Part shown: positions 24,015 to 34,569 of the stretch, piece by piece
Position numbering within the stretch: position 1 is the first letter of the stretch
Layout of the letters: each line of letters opens with the position of its first letter
The notes under the pieces: generated by a model
Told to the model about the DNA's origin: nothing
The model's database searches: none
What the model saw: only the letters and a program-made list of their open reading frames with translations
Program-made: the position numbers and the translations under genes
Source: Alphaproteobacteria bacterium
Lineage (GTDB): Bacteria > Pseudomonadota > Alphaproteobacteria > UBA11136
Reading direction: 5' to 3'
Length of the DNA stretch: 45,125 nt
Assembly: GCA_016776635.1 (NCBI GenBank)
Contig: JADHSZ010000017.1
Coordinates: forward strand, 1-45,125

Positions 24015-25183
24015 CAGGAAGCCTCCTTCACGGCCTGGACGATCTTCTCGGCGGCATCGGCCATGGTTTCGGCGGGGATAATGGCGAGGCCGGAATCGGC
24101 GAGAATCTTCTTGCCCAGATCCACATTGGTGCCTTCCAGCCGCACCACCAGCGGCACGTGCACGTCCACTTCGCGGGCCGCCGCCACGATACCGTCGGCG
24201 ATGGCGTCACAGCGCATGATGCCGCCGAAGATATTGACCATGACGCCTTCCACATTGGGGTCGGAAAGGATCAGCTTGAAGGCCACGGTGACGCGCTCGC
24301 GGGTGGCGCCGCCGCCCACGTCCAGGAAGTTGGCGGGGTCGCCTCCGGAAAGCTTGATAATGTCCATGGTGGCCATGGCCAGACCGGCGCCATTCACCAT
24401 ACAGCCGATATTACCGTCGAGATTGATGTAGTTGAGGCTGTGGCGTTCGGCCTCGCGCTCAGCCGGGTCTTCCTCGTCCTCGTCGCGCAGCTCCTCCACG
24501 TCCTTGTGGCGGAACAGGGCGTTGTCGTCGAAATTGATCTTGGCGTCCAGCGCGATAACGGTTTCATCCTTGGTTATCACCAGGGGATTGATCTCGATCT
24601 GGCTGCAATCGAGCTCGGTAAAAGCGCGGTACATGGCAAGCAGGAACTTCACCAGCGCGCCCCCGGTCTTGGGCTCCAGGCCCAGCCCCGAAGCAACCTT
24701 TCGCGCGTAATAGGGCTGCATGCCCACCAGCGGATCAATGGCTACTTTAAGAATCTTCTTCGGAGACTTGCGGGCCACTTCCTCGATTTCCACGCCGCCT
24801 TCGGTGGAGGCGAGAATGGTGACACAGCCGGTCTCGCGGTCGATAAGCATGCCCAGATAAAGCTCCGAGGCGATGGCGCAGCCTTCTTCCACGAAGACGC
24901 GCTTGACCTCCTTGCCCTTGGGGCCGGTCTGATGGGTCACCAGGGTCTTGCCCAACAGTTCCTTGGCGGTTTTCTCCACATCGCCGAGGGATTTGACCAC
25001 CTTGACGCCGCCGGCCTTGCCGCGGCCGCCGGCATGAATCTGGGCCTTCACCACCCACAGATCACCGCCCATCTCCCGGGCCACCGTTTTGGCTTCGGAA
25101 GGCGTATAGGCGACGCCGCCGCGCAGAACGGCGACCCCGAACTTGTTGAGGATTTGCTTGGCCTGGTATTCGTGGATATTCAT
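24014..25183 (-). CDS. sucC: Succinate-CoA ligase (ADP-forming) subunit beta, copy 1
   Basis: 389 residues, ATP-grasp fold. [12 protein letters not shown] start, nucleotide-site [20 protein letters not shown] (residues 46-65), [19 protein letters not shown] and the C-terminal consensus loop [11 protein letters not shown] (Gly290-292), then [10 protein letters not shown]. First gene of sucCDAB-lpdA. The leader upstream holds direct repeats and an intrinsic terminator closing the preceding transcript. Confidence 0.97.
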   Translation of the reverse strand: MNIHEYQAKQILNKFGVAVLRGGVAYTPSEAKTVAREMGGDLWVVKAQIHAGGRGKAGGVKVVKSLGDVEKTAKELLGKTLVTHQTGPKGKEVKRVFVEEGCAIASELYLGMLIDRETGCVTILASTEGGVEIEEVARKSPKKILKVAIDPLVGMQPYYARKVASGLGLEPKTGGALVKFLLAMYRAFTELDCSQIEINPLVITKDETVIALDAKINFDDNALFRHKDVEELRDEDEEDPAEREAERHSLNYINLDGNIGCMVNGAGLAMATMDIIKLSGGDPANFLDVGGGATRERVTVAFKLILSDPNVEGVMVNIFGGIMRCDAIADGIVAAAREVDVHVPLVVRLEGTNVDLGKKILADSGLAIIPAETMADAAEKIVQAVKEAS

Positions 25184-25251
25184 ATGGGAAGCCCCTTCCG
25201 GTCCCTTGCCAGCCGCGTTGCAAAGGATGCCTCATATTCCACTAACACAAG

Positions 25252-25270
25252 ATTAACGATAAATATTAAC
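25252..25270 (-). promoter_or_regulatory. Direct repeat GTTAAT x2 in the sucC leader
   Basis: On the minus strand GTTAAT occurs twice, 13 bases apart (plus-strand ATTAAC at 25252-25257 and 25265-25270), about 70-87 bases before the sucC start in an AT-rich patch. It could be a regulator or promoter site for the sucCDAB-lpdA operon; nothing identifies the protein. Confidence 0.3.
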
Positions 25271-25330
25271 CGTAACCGGGAAAAAAGCCATTAAGCCCGT
25301 ATTTGGGCCGGGTTGGGGCGAAATAACACA

Positions 25331-25375
25331 AAAATCGCCGGAGGGGCTTTTGCAGCCTCTCCGGCGATTTTTTTA
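25331..25375. terminator. Strong bidirectional intrinsic terminator after the ACT gene
   Basis: Thirteen perfect pairs, AAAATCGCCGGAG (25331-25343) with CTCCGGCGATTTT (25359-25371), an inner GGCT/AGCC stem, and T-runs on both strands. On the minus strand it ends the mdh-sucCD2-ACT side and separates it from sucCDAB-lpdA. Confidence 0.9.
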
Positions 25376-25404
25376 AGTGCCAGCGATGTATGAGGTGAAA
25401 GAGT

Positions 25405-25929
25405 CTAGGCGGTTTCGTAGCGGAAGGTGAGTTTCAGCTCGCCGGCGATCCTGACAATGGCGGAGAGACAGTCCGGGGCCCTTTCCTGGCGCAGCGAAAC
25501 CGCGAAGCGGGAGATATTGACCTCGCCCCGGGCGCCCTGGTGGGTCTCGGAGTTCATGCGCACGATATTGGCGCCGTGATCGTCAAGGGCCTTGGAAACC
25601 TTGGCGATGAGGCCCGGAATATCGTCCCCGGACAAGGTAAAGCGGTGGGTAATGGTGCTGGAGGGTCCGCGGTCTTCCTTGAAATGGTAGGGGCCTATCT
25701 CAAGCGTGCCGTCGGAGAGTTCGGGCATGGCCTGCAAGTCTTTTTCGATCTCTTCCATGGTCACGCCCCTGGGCAGGGCATGAATCAGGGTCAGCTCCGC
25801 GTGGTCGCCGAGCACGGCGAAAGTGATGTCACCGATATTCACTCCCTTGTCGGACAGATAGTCGGTGATATGGGCGATCAGGCCGGTGCGGTCCGGCCCC
25901 ACAAACGAGATGCGAATTTCCTGTGACAT
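25405..25929 (-). CDS. Double-ACT-domain protein (GcvR-like regulator)
   Basis: 174 residues with two ACT domains: residues 3-75 (RISFVGPDRTGLIAHITDYLSDKGVNIGD) and about 92-170 (HRFTLSGDDIPGLIAKVSKALDDHGANIVRMNSE). No DNA-binding or enzyme domain is visible. This is the architecture of the GcvR family, which senses amino acids (glycine in E. coli) and works by binding other proteins. It sits between the second sucCD pair and the first, a place where alphaproteobacterial TCA operons normally have no such gene, suggesting a link between an amino-acid signal and the TCA enzymes (inference). Confidence 0.85.
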   Translation of the reverse strand: MSQEIRISFVGPDRTGLIAHITDYLSDKGVNIGDITFAVLGDHAELTLIHALPRGVTMEEIEKDLQAMPELSDGTLEIGPYHFKEDRGPSSTITHRFTLSGDDIPGLIAKVSKALDDHGANIVRMNSETHQGARGEVNISRFAVSLRQERAPDCLSAIVRIAGELKLTFRYETA

Positions 25930-25958
25930 GGTACTACTGTCTCCCCCCCTCTTTATTC

Positions 25959-25984
25959 CTTAAGGCCTTTATTTACTTAAGGCC
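25959..25984. promoter_or_regulatory. Paired CTTAAGGCC elements upstream of the ACT gene
   Basis: CTTAAGGCC at 25959-25967 and 25976-25984, 17 bases apart, each containing the palindrome CTTAAG, in the 79-base gap between sucD copy 2 and the ACT gene. The helical-turn-like spacing suggests an operator; no consensus is recognised. Confidence 0.35.
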
Positions 25985-26008
25985 GTTGATTTCCATATGG
26001 GCCCGGTC

Positions 26009-26890
26009 TCAGGATACGCCTAGTGCCTTTTTCATGGCGTCGCCGATACTGGTAATGGTGTCGGCCACCTCGACCCCGGCGCTGCGCAGGGCCTCTTTCT
26101 TGGCATCGGCGGTTTCGGCGCCGCTGGAGACGATGGCCCCGGCATGGCCAAGGCGGCGTCCCGGAGGCGCCGAGGCGCCGGCGATGAAGGCGGCGACGGG
26201 CTTTTTCTTTTTCTTCCAGCTCTTGATGAACTCGGCGGCTTCCACTTCCGCGGTGCCGCCAATTTCACCGATCAGGACCATGCCCTCGGTATCGTCATCG
26301 TCGAGGAACAATTCCAGCGCCTGTACGAAATTGGTGCCGTTCACGGGGTCGCCGCCGATGCCGATGATGGTGGACTGGCCCAGCCCCGCGGTGGTGGTCT
26401 GCACGGCGGCCTCGTAGGAAAGCGTGCCGGAGCGCGAGACCACGCCGACCTTGCCCTTTTCACAAATATAGCCCGGCATGATGCCGATCTTACCGAACCC
26501 CGGCGACAGCACGCCCGGACAGTTGGGGCCGACCACCACGGTCTTGCTGTCCTTCAATTCGCGCTTGACCCGCTGCATGTCGCGCACGGGGATGCCGTCG
26601 GTGATGCATACCACCAGGTCGAGTCCGGCGTCGGCGGCCTCGAGAATGGCGTCGGCGGCGAAAACCGGGGGCACGAAGATGCCGGTCGCATTGGCGCCGG
26701 TCTTGGCCACGGCCTCGGCCACGGTGTTGAAGACGGGCAGGTCGAGATGGGTCATGCCGCCCTTGTCCGGGGTCACGCCGGCCACCAGGTTGGTGTCATA
26801 GGCGATGGCCTGTTCGGAATGGAAGGTGCCCTGGGACCCGGTCAGTCCCTGACAGATAATCTTGCTTTCGGCTGTGATCAGGACGGCCAT
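26009..26890 (-). CDS. sucD: Succinate-CoA ligase-like subunit alpha, copy 2 (substrate uncertain)
   Basis: 293 residues, an obvious paralogue of copy 1 2 kb away. The phosphohistidine is kept (H249 in RRLGHAGAI), as are [17 protein letters not shown] and GPNCPGV. Differences cluster at the CoA/substrate side: [16 protein letters not shown] of copy 1 becomes [16 protein letters not shown], and a KKKKK run follows residue 225. The start directly follows the sucC copy 2 stop with a strong AAGGAGG site. With mdh upstream and mch elsewhere in the window, malate-CoA ligase or another acyl-CoA synthetase is possible; a redundant succinyl-CoA synthetase is the simplest alternative. Confidence 0.85.
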   Translation of the reverse strand: MAVLITAESKIICQGLTGSQGTFHSEQAIAYDTNLVAGVTPDKGGMTHLDLPVFNTVAEAVAKTGANATGIFVPPVFAADAILEAADAGLDLVVCITDGIPVRDMQRVKRELKDSKTVVVGPNCPGVLSPGFGKIGIMPGYICEKGKVGVVSRSGTLSYEAAVQTTTAGLGQSTIIGIGGDPVNGTNFVQALELFLDDDDTEGMVLIGEIGGTAEVEAAEFIKSWKKKKKPVAAFIAGASAPPGRRLGHAGAIVSSGAETADAKKEALRSAGVEVADTITSIGDAMKKALGVS

Positions 26891-28060
26891 TTATGCCACC
26901 TCCTTAACGGCTTCGACGATTTTCTTGGCGGCTTCGCCCATGCTTCCCACGGGCTCGATGGGCAGTCCCGATTCACGGAGAATTTCACGGCCCTTCTCCA
27001 CATTGGTGCCTTCCAGCCGCACCACCAGCGGCTTGCTCAGCCCCACTTCGCGGGCCGCGGCAACCAGGCCCTCGGCGATATCGTTACAGCGCATCATGCC
27101 GCCGAAAATGTTGAGAAGGATGCCGTCCACGCCGGGATCGCGATAAATCAGCTTAAAGGCGGCGGCGACCCGTTCGGGGGTGGCGGCGCCGGCCACATCC
27201 ATGAAGTTGGCGGCCTTGCCGCCGTAATGTTCGATAATGTCCATGGTCGACATGGACAGCCCCGCGCCGTTGACCATAAGGCCGATATTGCCGTCCAGCT
27301 TCACATAGTTGAGATCATGGCGCGCGGCCTCGAGCTCAAGAGGGTCAATCTCGCCGTCGTCGCGGAGTTCCGCCACTTCGCGTTGCCGGAACAGGGCGTT
27401 GTCGTCGAAGGTCATCTTACAGTCCACGGCCACCACGTCGCCGGAGCCGGTGATCACCAGCGGATTGATCTCGATCATCTCGGCATCCAGGTCAGTGAAG
27501 GCGCGGAAGGCGTTGAGCATCAACCGCGCCGCTTTTTTCGCGGTCTTGCCCGAAAGCCCGAGGTCGAAAACCGCCTTACGTACGTGATGGTGCTGGAGGT
27601 CGCCGCCGGGTCCGATATGAACTTTGAAAAGTTTGTCCGGGGTCTTTTCGGCCACTTCCTCGATGTCCATGCCGCCCTCGGTGGAGGCGATCATGGTGAT
27701 GCCGCTGGTGCTGCGGTCATTGAGAAGGCAGAAATAAAGCTCGTTGTCGATATCCACCCCGGCTTCGATATAAACCCGGTGCACTTCCTTGCCTTCGGGA
27801 GGCGTTTGCGGCGTGATCAGTTTCATGCCGAACATGTTGTCGGCTTCTTCGATGGCTTCCTGAACTGATTTGACCACCTTGACGCCGCCGGCCTTGCCGC
27901 GGCCACCAGCATGAATCTGGGCCTTGACGATCATTACGTCTTCGTCGAGCCACTTCGCCACGCGTTCGGCATCATGGGTTTTATAAGAGATATCGCCAAC
28001 GGGGATGGGAACGTCGTATTTGGCGAGAAGCTGTTTGGCCTGGTACTCGTGAATATTCAT
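26891..28060 (-). CDS. sucC: Succinate-CoA ligase-like subunit beta, copy 2 (substrate uncertain)
   Basis: 389 residues, exactly as long as copy 1 and alignable to it without gaps through the loop discussed here. The ATP-grasp motif [20 protein letters not shown] and MIEINPL are identical in type, so it should still bind nucleotide. Two places differ sharply: the C-terminal substrate loop reads [11 protein letters not shown] (A290-G291-A292) instead of [11 protein letters not shown], and residues 150-160 read [11 protein letters not shown] where copy 1 has [11 protein letters not shown]. The ATG at 28060 begins the conserved MNIHEYQAK with AGGTGA upstream; the frame is open further but without conserved residues. 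Lies 226 bases after mdh, so it may have its own promoter. Confidence 0.85.
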   Translation of the reverse strand: MNIHEYQAKQLLAKYDVPIPVGDISYKTHDAERVAKWLDEDVMIVKAQIHAGGRGKAGGVKVVKSVQEAIEEADNMFGMKLITPQTPPEGKEVHRVYIEAGVDIDNELYFCLLNDRSTSGITMIASTEGGMDIEEVAEKTPDKLFKVHIGPGGDLQHHHVRKAVFDLGLSGKTAKKAARLMLNAFRAFTDLDAEMIEINPLVITGSGDVVAVDCKMTFDDNALFRQREVAELRDDGEIDPLELEAARHDLNYVKLDGNIGLMVNGAGLSMSTMDIIEHYGGKAANFMDVAGAATPERVAAAFKLIYRDPGVDGILLNIFGGMMRCNDIAEGLVAAAREVGLSKPLVVRLEGTNVEKGREILRESGLPIEPVGSMGEAAKKIVEAVKEVA

Positions 28061-28159
28061 AACCGTGGAATCACCTACTTTGGGTTGACAACAACCTTTC
28101 CTGCGGCCGCGCCCCATGAGGGGCCGTGGCCGAACGCCCTTATTGTTATGATTTCGGGA

Positions 28160-28183
28160 AAACCGGTCCCCTATGACCGGTTT
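28160..28183. terminator. Perfect 8-bp inverted repeat between mdh and sucC copy 2
   Basis: AAACCGGT (28160-28167) and ACCGGTTT (28176-28183) enclose an 8-base loop. On the minus strand the stem is followed by TTTTCCC, so it may weakly terminate the mdh transcript; it could also be an operator for the downstream pair. Confidence 0.4.
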
Positions 28184-28286
28184 ATGTCCTGGGCGGGCGC
28201 AAAATGCACAATTGAGCCCCCCTGAGTCAAGACGCTGTCACAAAACCATCATCGCCTGCTCGTGGAAGGGCCAATTTGGGACTCTG

Positions 28287-29534
<1,248 letters not shown>

Positions 29535-29632
29535 TTAAGAAAAAAAGGTGCTGGTGATGTTCGTAACTGCCGGGCCAAGCTCCCGTCGCCGTGGAAAGTA
29601 GCCAAGGCGGCGCCGTAGGGCAAGCGCCGCGC

Positions 29633-30526
29633 TCAACCGTCTTTTTCCTTGGTCCCGTCCCGGGCCATGAAATCCAGCCCCATATCGGCGGCCGGGGCCG
29701 ACTGGGTGATGCGGCCCACGGAGATAAAATCGACGCCGGTTTCGGCAATGGCGCGCACATTCTCCAGGGTGACGCCGCCCGAAGCCTCCAGTTTCGCTTC
29801 CGTGTTTGCGCCATCGCGCAGGGCCACGGCCTGGCGCAATGTGTCCACATCCATATTATCCAACAGCAATGTATCGGCCCCGGCCTCCAGGGCTTCTCGC
29901 ACCTGGTCCAGGGTGTCGCATTCCACCTCTACGTCCGGGAGCCCCGTGTTACGCGCCCGCGCCACGGCCTCAGCCACGCCGCCGGCTATCGCGATGTGGT
30001 TGTCCTTGATCAGCACCCCGTCGTGAAGGCCGGAGCGATGGTTGCTCCCGCCGCCGGTGCGAGTGGCGTATTTGGCCAGGGCGCGCAGTCCGGGGATGGT
30101 CTTGCGGGTATCGAGAAGCACGCATCCGGTGCCGTCGATTCTCTCCACATAGGCGCGGGTCAGGGTGGCGATGCCGGACAGATGCTGAATGAAATTAAGC
30201 GCCGTGCGCTCCGCGGTCAGCAACGCCTGCGCCTGTCCCTTGATGCGGGCGAGAACGGTTCCCGCGGCGGCATGGTCGCCGTCACTTGCCTGGGGCTCCA
30301 GCACGGCTTGCGGGTCGAGGCGGCGGAACACGTCCAGCGCCACGTCGAGCCCCGCCACCACCACGTCCTCGCGGGTGGTGAGTACGGCTTCCAGTTCGGC
30401 GTCTTCGGGGATCACCGCGCGGCTGGTGATGTCGCCCGCCATGCTTCTGATTCCGTCGTTGCCGCCTAAATCCTCGGAGAGGGCGGCATCGATCAGGCGC
30501 TGGATATCCGTGGAGTCGGGGGTCAC
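29633..30526 (-). CDS. nadC: Nicotinate-nucleotide pyrophosphorylase (quinolinate phosphoribosyltransferase)
   Basis: 297 residues. Converts quinolinate and PRPP to nicotinate mononucleotide in de novo NAD synthesis. Family signatures: AERTALNFIQHLSGIATLT, LLDTRKTIPGLRALAKYATRTGGGSNHRSGLHDGVLIKDNH, VEVECDTLDQV, LLLDNMD, EASGGVTLENV and FISVGRITQSAPAADMGLD. Its start overlaps the nadA stop by four bases. No nadB lies between or beside them. Confidence 0.97.
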   Translation of the reverse strand: MTPDSTDIQRLIDAALSEDLGGNDGIRSMAGDITSRAVIPEDAELEAVLTTREDVVVAGLDVALDVFRRLDPQAVLEPQASDGDHAAAGTVLARIKGQAQALLTAERTALNFIQHLSGIATLTRAYVERIDGTGCVLLDTRKTIPGLRALAKYATRTGGGSNHRSGLHDGVLIKDNHIAIAGGVAEAVARARNTGLPDVEVECDTLDQVREALEAGADTLLLDNMDVDTLRQAVALRDGANTEAKLEASGGVTLENVRAIAETGVDFISVGRITQSAPAADMGLDFMARDGTKEKDG

Positions 30527-31578
30527 GCCACGTTGGCGCGAGGATCGAAGCCGGGCTTGGGTTCCGGCGTGTCGGTATTAGCCGCCGCCGGCGGGGAGAG
30601 CTCCATCATACGGTCCAGCGGCTTTCTGGCGGCGATGCGCAGGGCGTCGGAGATTTCCACCCGCGGCGCCATATTGACCATGCACAGATAAAGCTTCTCC
30701 AGGGTATTCAATTCCATAAACGGGCAGTTGGCGCAGGAACAGGTGCCGTCGGCGCCCGGCGCGGGGATGAAGGTTTTTTCCGGCGCCGCTTTTTTCATCT
30801 GGTGAATAAGGTGGGGTTCGGTGGCGATGATGAACTCGCGGTCCTTCGAGGCGGTAACGAATTTCAGCATGGCGGAGGTGGAGCCCACATGGTCGGCGTG
30901 GCAGAGGATAGCCTCCGGGCATTCGGGATGGGCCGAGATCACGGCCTCGGGATGTTTGGATTTTAGGCGCAGCAATTCGCGCTCGGAAAACTGTTCGTGA
31001 ACCACACAGGTGCCCGGCCATAACAGCATGTCGCGTCCCGTCTTGCGCGCCAGATAGGCGCCCAAGTGGCGGTCGGGGGCGAACAGGATGGGCTGGTCCT
31101 GGGGCAGGGAATCGATAATGGTTTCGGCGTTGGACGAGGTGACGATGATGTCGGACAGCGCCTTCACCTCCGCCGAACAATTGATATAACTCAGCGCCAG
31201 ATGGTCGGGATGTTTTTCGCGGAAGATGCGGAAGGCGTCCGGCGGACAGGATTCCTCCAGCGAGCATCCGGCCTCGGCGTCGGGCATGAGAACAATGCGT
31301 TCGGGGCTGAGGATTTTCGCCGTCTCGGCCATGAAGCGCACACCGCAGAAAACAATAACATCGGCCTGGGTAGCGGCGGCGCGGCGCGACAGGTCCAGCG
31401 AATCGCCGACGAAATCGGCCAGTTCCTGAATTTCCTCGTCCTGGTAGTAATGGGCAAGAATGACGGCGTTCATGTCACGGCGCAGCCGCTCGATTTCCCG
31501 CTCCAGGTCCAGGGTGGGATCGATGCGGTCAAGCCCAAGGGCCTCGGGGCCCGGGGCGATGACGGTTTCAATCATCAT
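30523..31578 (-). CDS. nadA: Quinolinate synthase (4Fe-4S)
   Basis: 351 residues. Condenses iminoaspartate with dihydroxyacetone phosphate to quinolinate. Three [4Fe-4S] cysteines appear in the expected contexts: VFCGVRFMAETAKIL, GTCVVHEQFSE, and the CSCANCPFM segment. NAVILAHYYQDEEIQELADFVGDSL is the typical N-terminal domain and HPECPEAILCHADHVGSTSAMLKF the third-domain signature. Two adjacent ATGs (31578 and 31575) could start it. First gene of nadA-nadC, divergent from the histidine kinase. Confidence 0.96.
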   Translation of the reverse strand: MMIETVIAPGPEALGLDRIDPTLDLEREIERLRRDMNAVILAHYYQDEEIQELADFVGDSLDLSRRAAATQADVIVFCGVRFMAETAKILSPERIVLMPDAEAGCSLEESCPPDAFRIFREKHPDHLALSYINCSAEVKALSDIIVTSSNAETIIDSLPQDQPILFAPDRHLGAYLARKTGRDMLLWPGTCVVHEQFSERELLRLKSKHPEAVISAHPECPEAILCHADHVGSTSAMLKFVTASKDREFIIATEPHLIHQMKKAAPEKTFIPAPGADGTCSCANCPFMELNTLEKLYLCMVNMAPRVEISDALRIAARKPLDRMMELSPPAAANTDTPEPKPGFDPRANVA

Positions 31579-31878
31579 ATTCTTCTTACAGGAGAGGGAA
31601 GACCCTCGTTCCGCCTCGCGTTAACGTGATCCTGATCTTTAACTATCTAAGCCAATTCCCGTTGGCGACAAGGGTTTTAGCACACAAAATCCGTTTTGTT
31701 GATAGTTCCTTTTCTTCCTATCTCCCCGCTCAATCTCAGGTTTTGTTTACGTTTCCTTTAATCCCTCCCCATATCCTAGCGGATATCTCAGGGCAGCCGC
31801 TTGCCGGCGTTTGTCGGGGCCGCCCTTCAGGGTGGGAGAAGGGCCAATTCAAGACCGTAAATACTACAATGAGACGCC
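31579..31878. other. 300-base divergent intergenic region between nadA and the histidine kinase
   Basis: AT-richer than its surroundings and must hold both promoters. A 7-base inverted repeat, AACTATC (31641-31647) and GATAGTT (31701-31707), flanks a stretch with poly-pyrimidine runs. On the minus strand TTGTCG followed after 16 bases by TAGATA is a weak promoter-like pair for nadA. No small ORF or RNA was recognised. Confidence 0.5.
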
Positions 31879-34569
31879 ATGACTTCCGAGCTTGAGGCAG
31901 AAAATTCCGCCACGGACCGGGCGCGCGCTATTACCTATGTGGCGGTGGCGGCCGTTCTTACCCTTCTCTATGCCGGGCTGCGCGACTCCACATGGGTCAG
32001 CAGCGCCGCTTTTCACACTCTGCTCGAGGTTGTGGCCACCCTGCTGGCGCTGATGGTGGGCGTCCTCGGGTTGGTCCGCCACCGCGTGGATGGGCGGGCT
32101 ACGGTCTTTTTTGTCGGCATGGCCTTTCTCGGCACCGGATTCCTCGACGGCTTTCACGCCGTGGTTACTTCGACAGCCGTCAAGGATTATCTGCCCTCGG
32201 GCCTGCCGTCGCTGATCCCGTGGAGCTGGGTCGCTTCGCGCGCCTTTCTTGCCCTCATGATGTGGCTGAGCTGGATGGCCTGGCGCCGCGAGCAAAGGCT
32301 GGGGCCCGCGGGACGCATCCCCGAAGCCCTGGTTTACAGTTTTGTCATCCTGCTGACGCTGATCAGCTATCTGTTCTTCGCCTTCACGCCGTTGCCCCGG
32401 GCCTATTACCCGGAACTGTTTTTCCACCGGCCCGAGGAATTCGTGCCGGCGCTGTTCTTCCTGTTGGCGCTGGTGGGTTATCTGCGCAAGGGCCATTGGA
32501 AACACGATCTTCTCGAACATTGGCTGGTGCTGTCCCTGATCGTGGGTTTTCTCGGCCAGGCCATGTTCATGTCGTTCTCGGGCAAATTGTTCGACACCAT
32601 GTTCGACGCCGCCCACAGCCTGAAGGTGGTGAGCTATATCTGTGTGATGGCGGGGCTGTTTATGGTCATGGTTTCGTCGCGCTCGCCGCAAGCGTCCCAC
32701 CACATACAGGCGGAAGACGCAGAATCCGCGGGAGGTCTGAGCATCGGCTGGCTGAAGGCACTGGCCTATGGCACGTCCTCTCTACTATGCGCGGTGATGA
32801 TCGGCACAGTCGTGCTCGGTGTGCGTACGGTGGACGACTTTAACCGTCTCCAGGATGAATGGGATTTTTATACCGAGCATGCGGAGAAACGGGGCCTCCT
32901 TCTCAGCCGGATTCGCGGCAGTATGGGCTATGGCGGGTTCATCCACGACTTCAAGAACTACGTCCTGCGCCAGGACGAGCCTCGGTACAAAAAAGTCGCA
33001 GCCGATCTCACTGCCGTGGATAGGGCGCTACACGACTACCGGGACACGTTCTCCGACTCACTCCACGACCACGACCACGGCTTGGGCGAAGAAGAGTCCC
33101 GCGCCCTGCAGGCCCTGGAAGAGGTGGTTGACCAGTACCGGTCGAAACTGGCGGTGGCCAGGGAATCTGTGGCTCTCGGCCGCACGCCAAACCAGACCGA
33201 CCCGCTGGTGGCGGTGGACGACGGTCCCGCATTGGCGGCCATTACCACCCTCGAGCGTCTGTGGAACGAGGCGCGCATAAGCGAGACCATGACCGCCACC
33301 ATTATCGACGGGCGCAACTCGGTGCGCCAGGGGATGCTGTTCCTGCCGGTGCTTCTGATTACTCTGATCCTGTTGCTGTGGCTGTTGCGCGGACTGGTGC
33401 GCGAGATCGCCGACAGGGCACGCGCCGAAGCGAACCTCCGCGACAGCGAGGGCCGTATCCGGGCGGTGGTGGATAATGTGGTGGACGGCATCATCACCAT
33501 TGATGATCAGGGGCAGGTCGAAAGCTTTAACCCGGCGGCGGAACAAATCTTCGGCTATCTGTCAGAGGAGATCATAGGCCGTAACGTCAAGGTGCTCATG
33601 CCCGAGCCCTATCACGGCGAACATGACGGCTATCTCGATAATTACAGGCGCACCAACGAGGCCAGAATCATCGGTATTGGCCGCGAGGTAGAAGGACAGC
33701 GTTCCGACGGCAGCACCTTCCCCTTGGAGCTTGCAGTTGGTGAAATGGTTGTGGGCGGCAGGCGTATGTTTACCGGAATCGTGCGCGATATCACCGAGCG
33801 CAAGAAGGTGGACCGCATGAAGAACGAGTTCATCTCCACCGTCAGCCACGAACTGCGTACGCCGCTGACCTCCATCATGGGATCTTTGGGGCTGATCCGG
33901 GGCGGGGCCACGGGCGACATTCCCGGCGAGGCGTCTTCGCTCCTCGATATCGCCCACAACAACGCCGATCGCCTGATAAAGCTTATCAACGATATTCTCG
34001 ACGTCGAAAAAATCGAATACGGCGAAATGGACTTCGATATCGCCCCGGTAAAAGTTGCCACCGCCATCAGGGGCGCCATCGAATCCAACCTGTCCTACGC
34101 GGAACAATACCATGCGCGCCTTGTGTCCGAAGACGCTATCGACAGCCAAGCCTGGGAGGCCACGGTGGCGGCCGACCCCGACCGCCTGGCCCAGGTGTTT
34201 GCGAATCTCATTTCCAATGCCGCCAAGTTCTCGCCCAAGGGCGGCGAGGTGGTTATCTCCGCCGTTAGTACCGATAACGGGGTGCAGATCAGCGTCACCG
34301 ACAGCGGGCCGGGCATACCAGAGGAATTCAAACGAAGAATGTTCCAGAAATTCGCCCAAGCCGACAGTTCCGACACGCGGGCCAAGGGCGGTACCGGGCT
34401 GGGCTTAAGCATCTGCAAGGCGATCCTGGACAGGCTGGGCGGAACCATCGGTTTCAAGACCAAGGAAGGCAAGGGAACCACCTTTTATTTCGAGTTGCCC
34501 CTGTGGGATGAGGATAAAAAATCGGCGGCGGCTTCTGCCGGCGTCCACGACGAAGGAATTCCGAAATGA
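31879..34569 (+). CDS. Membrane sensor histidine kinase (MASE3-like, periplasmic loop, PAS, HisKA, HATPase)
   Basis: 896 residues. Order: eight hydrophobic segments (about 18-265) with GMAFLGTGFLDGFHAVV, resembling the MASE3 membrane sensor; a ninth membrane helix (about 294-315); a periplasmic region (about 316-484) with SRIRGSMGYGGFIHDFKNYVLRQ and an HDHDHG stretch; a tenth helix (about 486-504); a FixL-like PAS domain (525-640: IDDQGQVESFNPAAEQIFGY, VLMPEPYHGEHDGYL); HisKA with phospho-acceptor H657 in VSHELRTPL; HATPase_c with NLISNAAKFSP, DSGPGIPEEF and GGTGLGLSICKA. No heme-ligand evidence was sought beyond sequence, so the PAS ligand is open. The stop overlaps the next receiver gene, with which it surely pairs. 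Confidence 0.9.
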   Translation: MTSELEAENSATDRARAITYVAVAAVLTLLYAGLRDSTWVSSAAFHTLLEVVATLLALMVGVLGLVRHRVDGRATVFFVGMAFLGTGFLDGFHAVVTSTAVKDYLPSGLPSLIPWSWVASRAFLALMMWLSWMAWRREQRLGPAGRIPEALVYSFVILLTLISYLFFAFTPLPRAYYPELFFHRPEEFVPALFFLLALVGYLRKGHWKHDLLEHWLVLSLIVGFLGQAMFMSFSGKLFDTMFDAAHSLKVVSYICVMAGLFMVMVSSRSPQASHHIQAEDAESAGGLSIGWLKALAYGTSSLLCAVMIGTVVLGVRTVDDFNRLQDEWDFYTEHAEKRGLLLSRIRGSMGYGGFIHDFKNYVLRQDEPRYKKVAADLTAVDRALHDYRDTFSDSLHDHDHGLGEEESRALQALEEVVDQYRSKLAVARESVALGRTPNQTDPLVAVDDGPALAAITTLERLWNEARISETMTATIIDGRNSVRQGMLFLPVLLITLILLLWLLRGLVREIADRARAEANLRDSEGRIRAVVDNVVDGIITIDDQGQVESFNPAAEQIFGYLSEEIIGRNVKVLMPEPYHGEHDGYLDNYRRTNEARIIGIGREVEGQRSDGSTFPLELAVGEMVVGGRRMFTGIVRDITERKKVDRMKNEFISTVSHELRTPLTSIMGSLGLIRGGATGDIPGEASSLLDIAHNNADRLIKLINDILDVEKIEYGEMDFDIAPVKVATAIRGAIESNLSYAEQYHARLVSEDAIDSQAWEATVAADPDRLAQVFANLISNAAKFSPKGGEVVISAVSTDNGVQISVTDSGPGIPEEFKRRMFQKFAQADSSDTRAKGGTGLGLSICKAILDRLGGTIGFKTKEGKGTTFYFELPLWDEDKKSAAASAGVHDEGIPK

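Noticed and set aside
26144..27868. A 574-codon plus-strand frame over sucD/sucC copy 2
   Set aside because: Antisense shadow of the two ligase genes, with no recognisable domain.
26009..28060. Firm annotation of copy 2 as malate-CoA ligase MtkAB
   Set aside because: The sequences look closer to ordinary SucCD than to MtkAB as I remember it; only the altered loops suggest new specificity.
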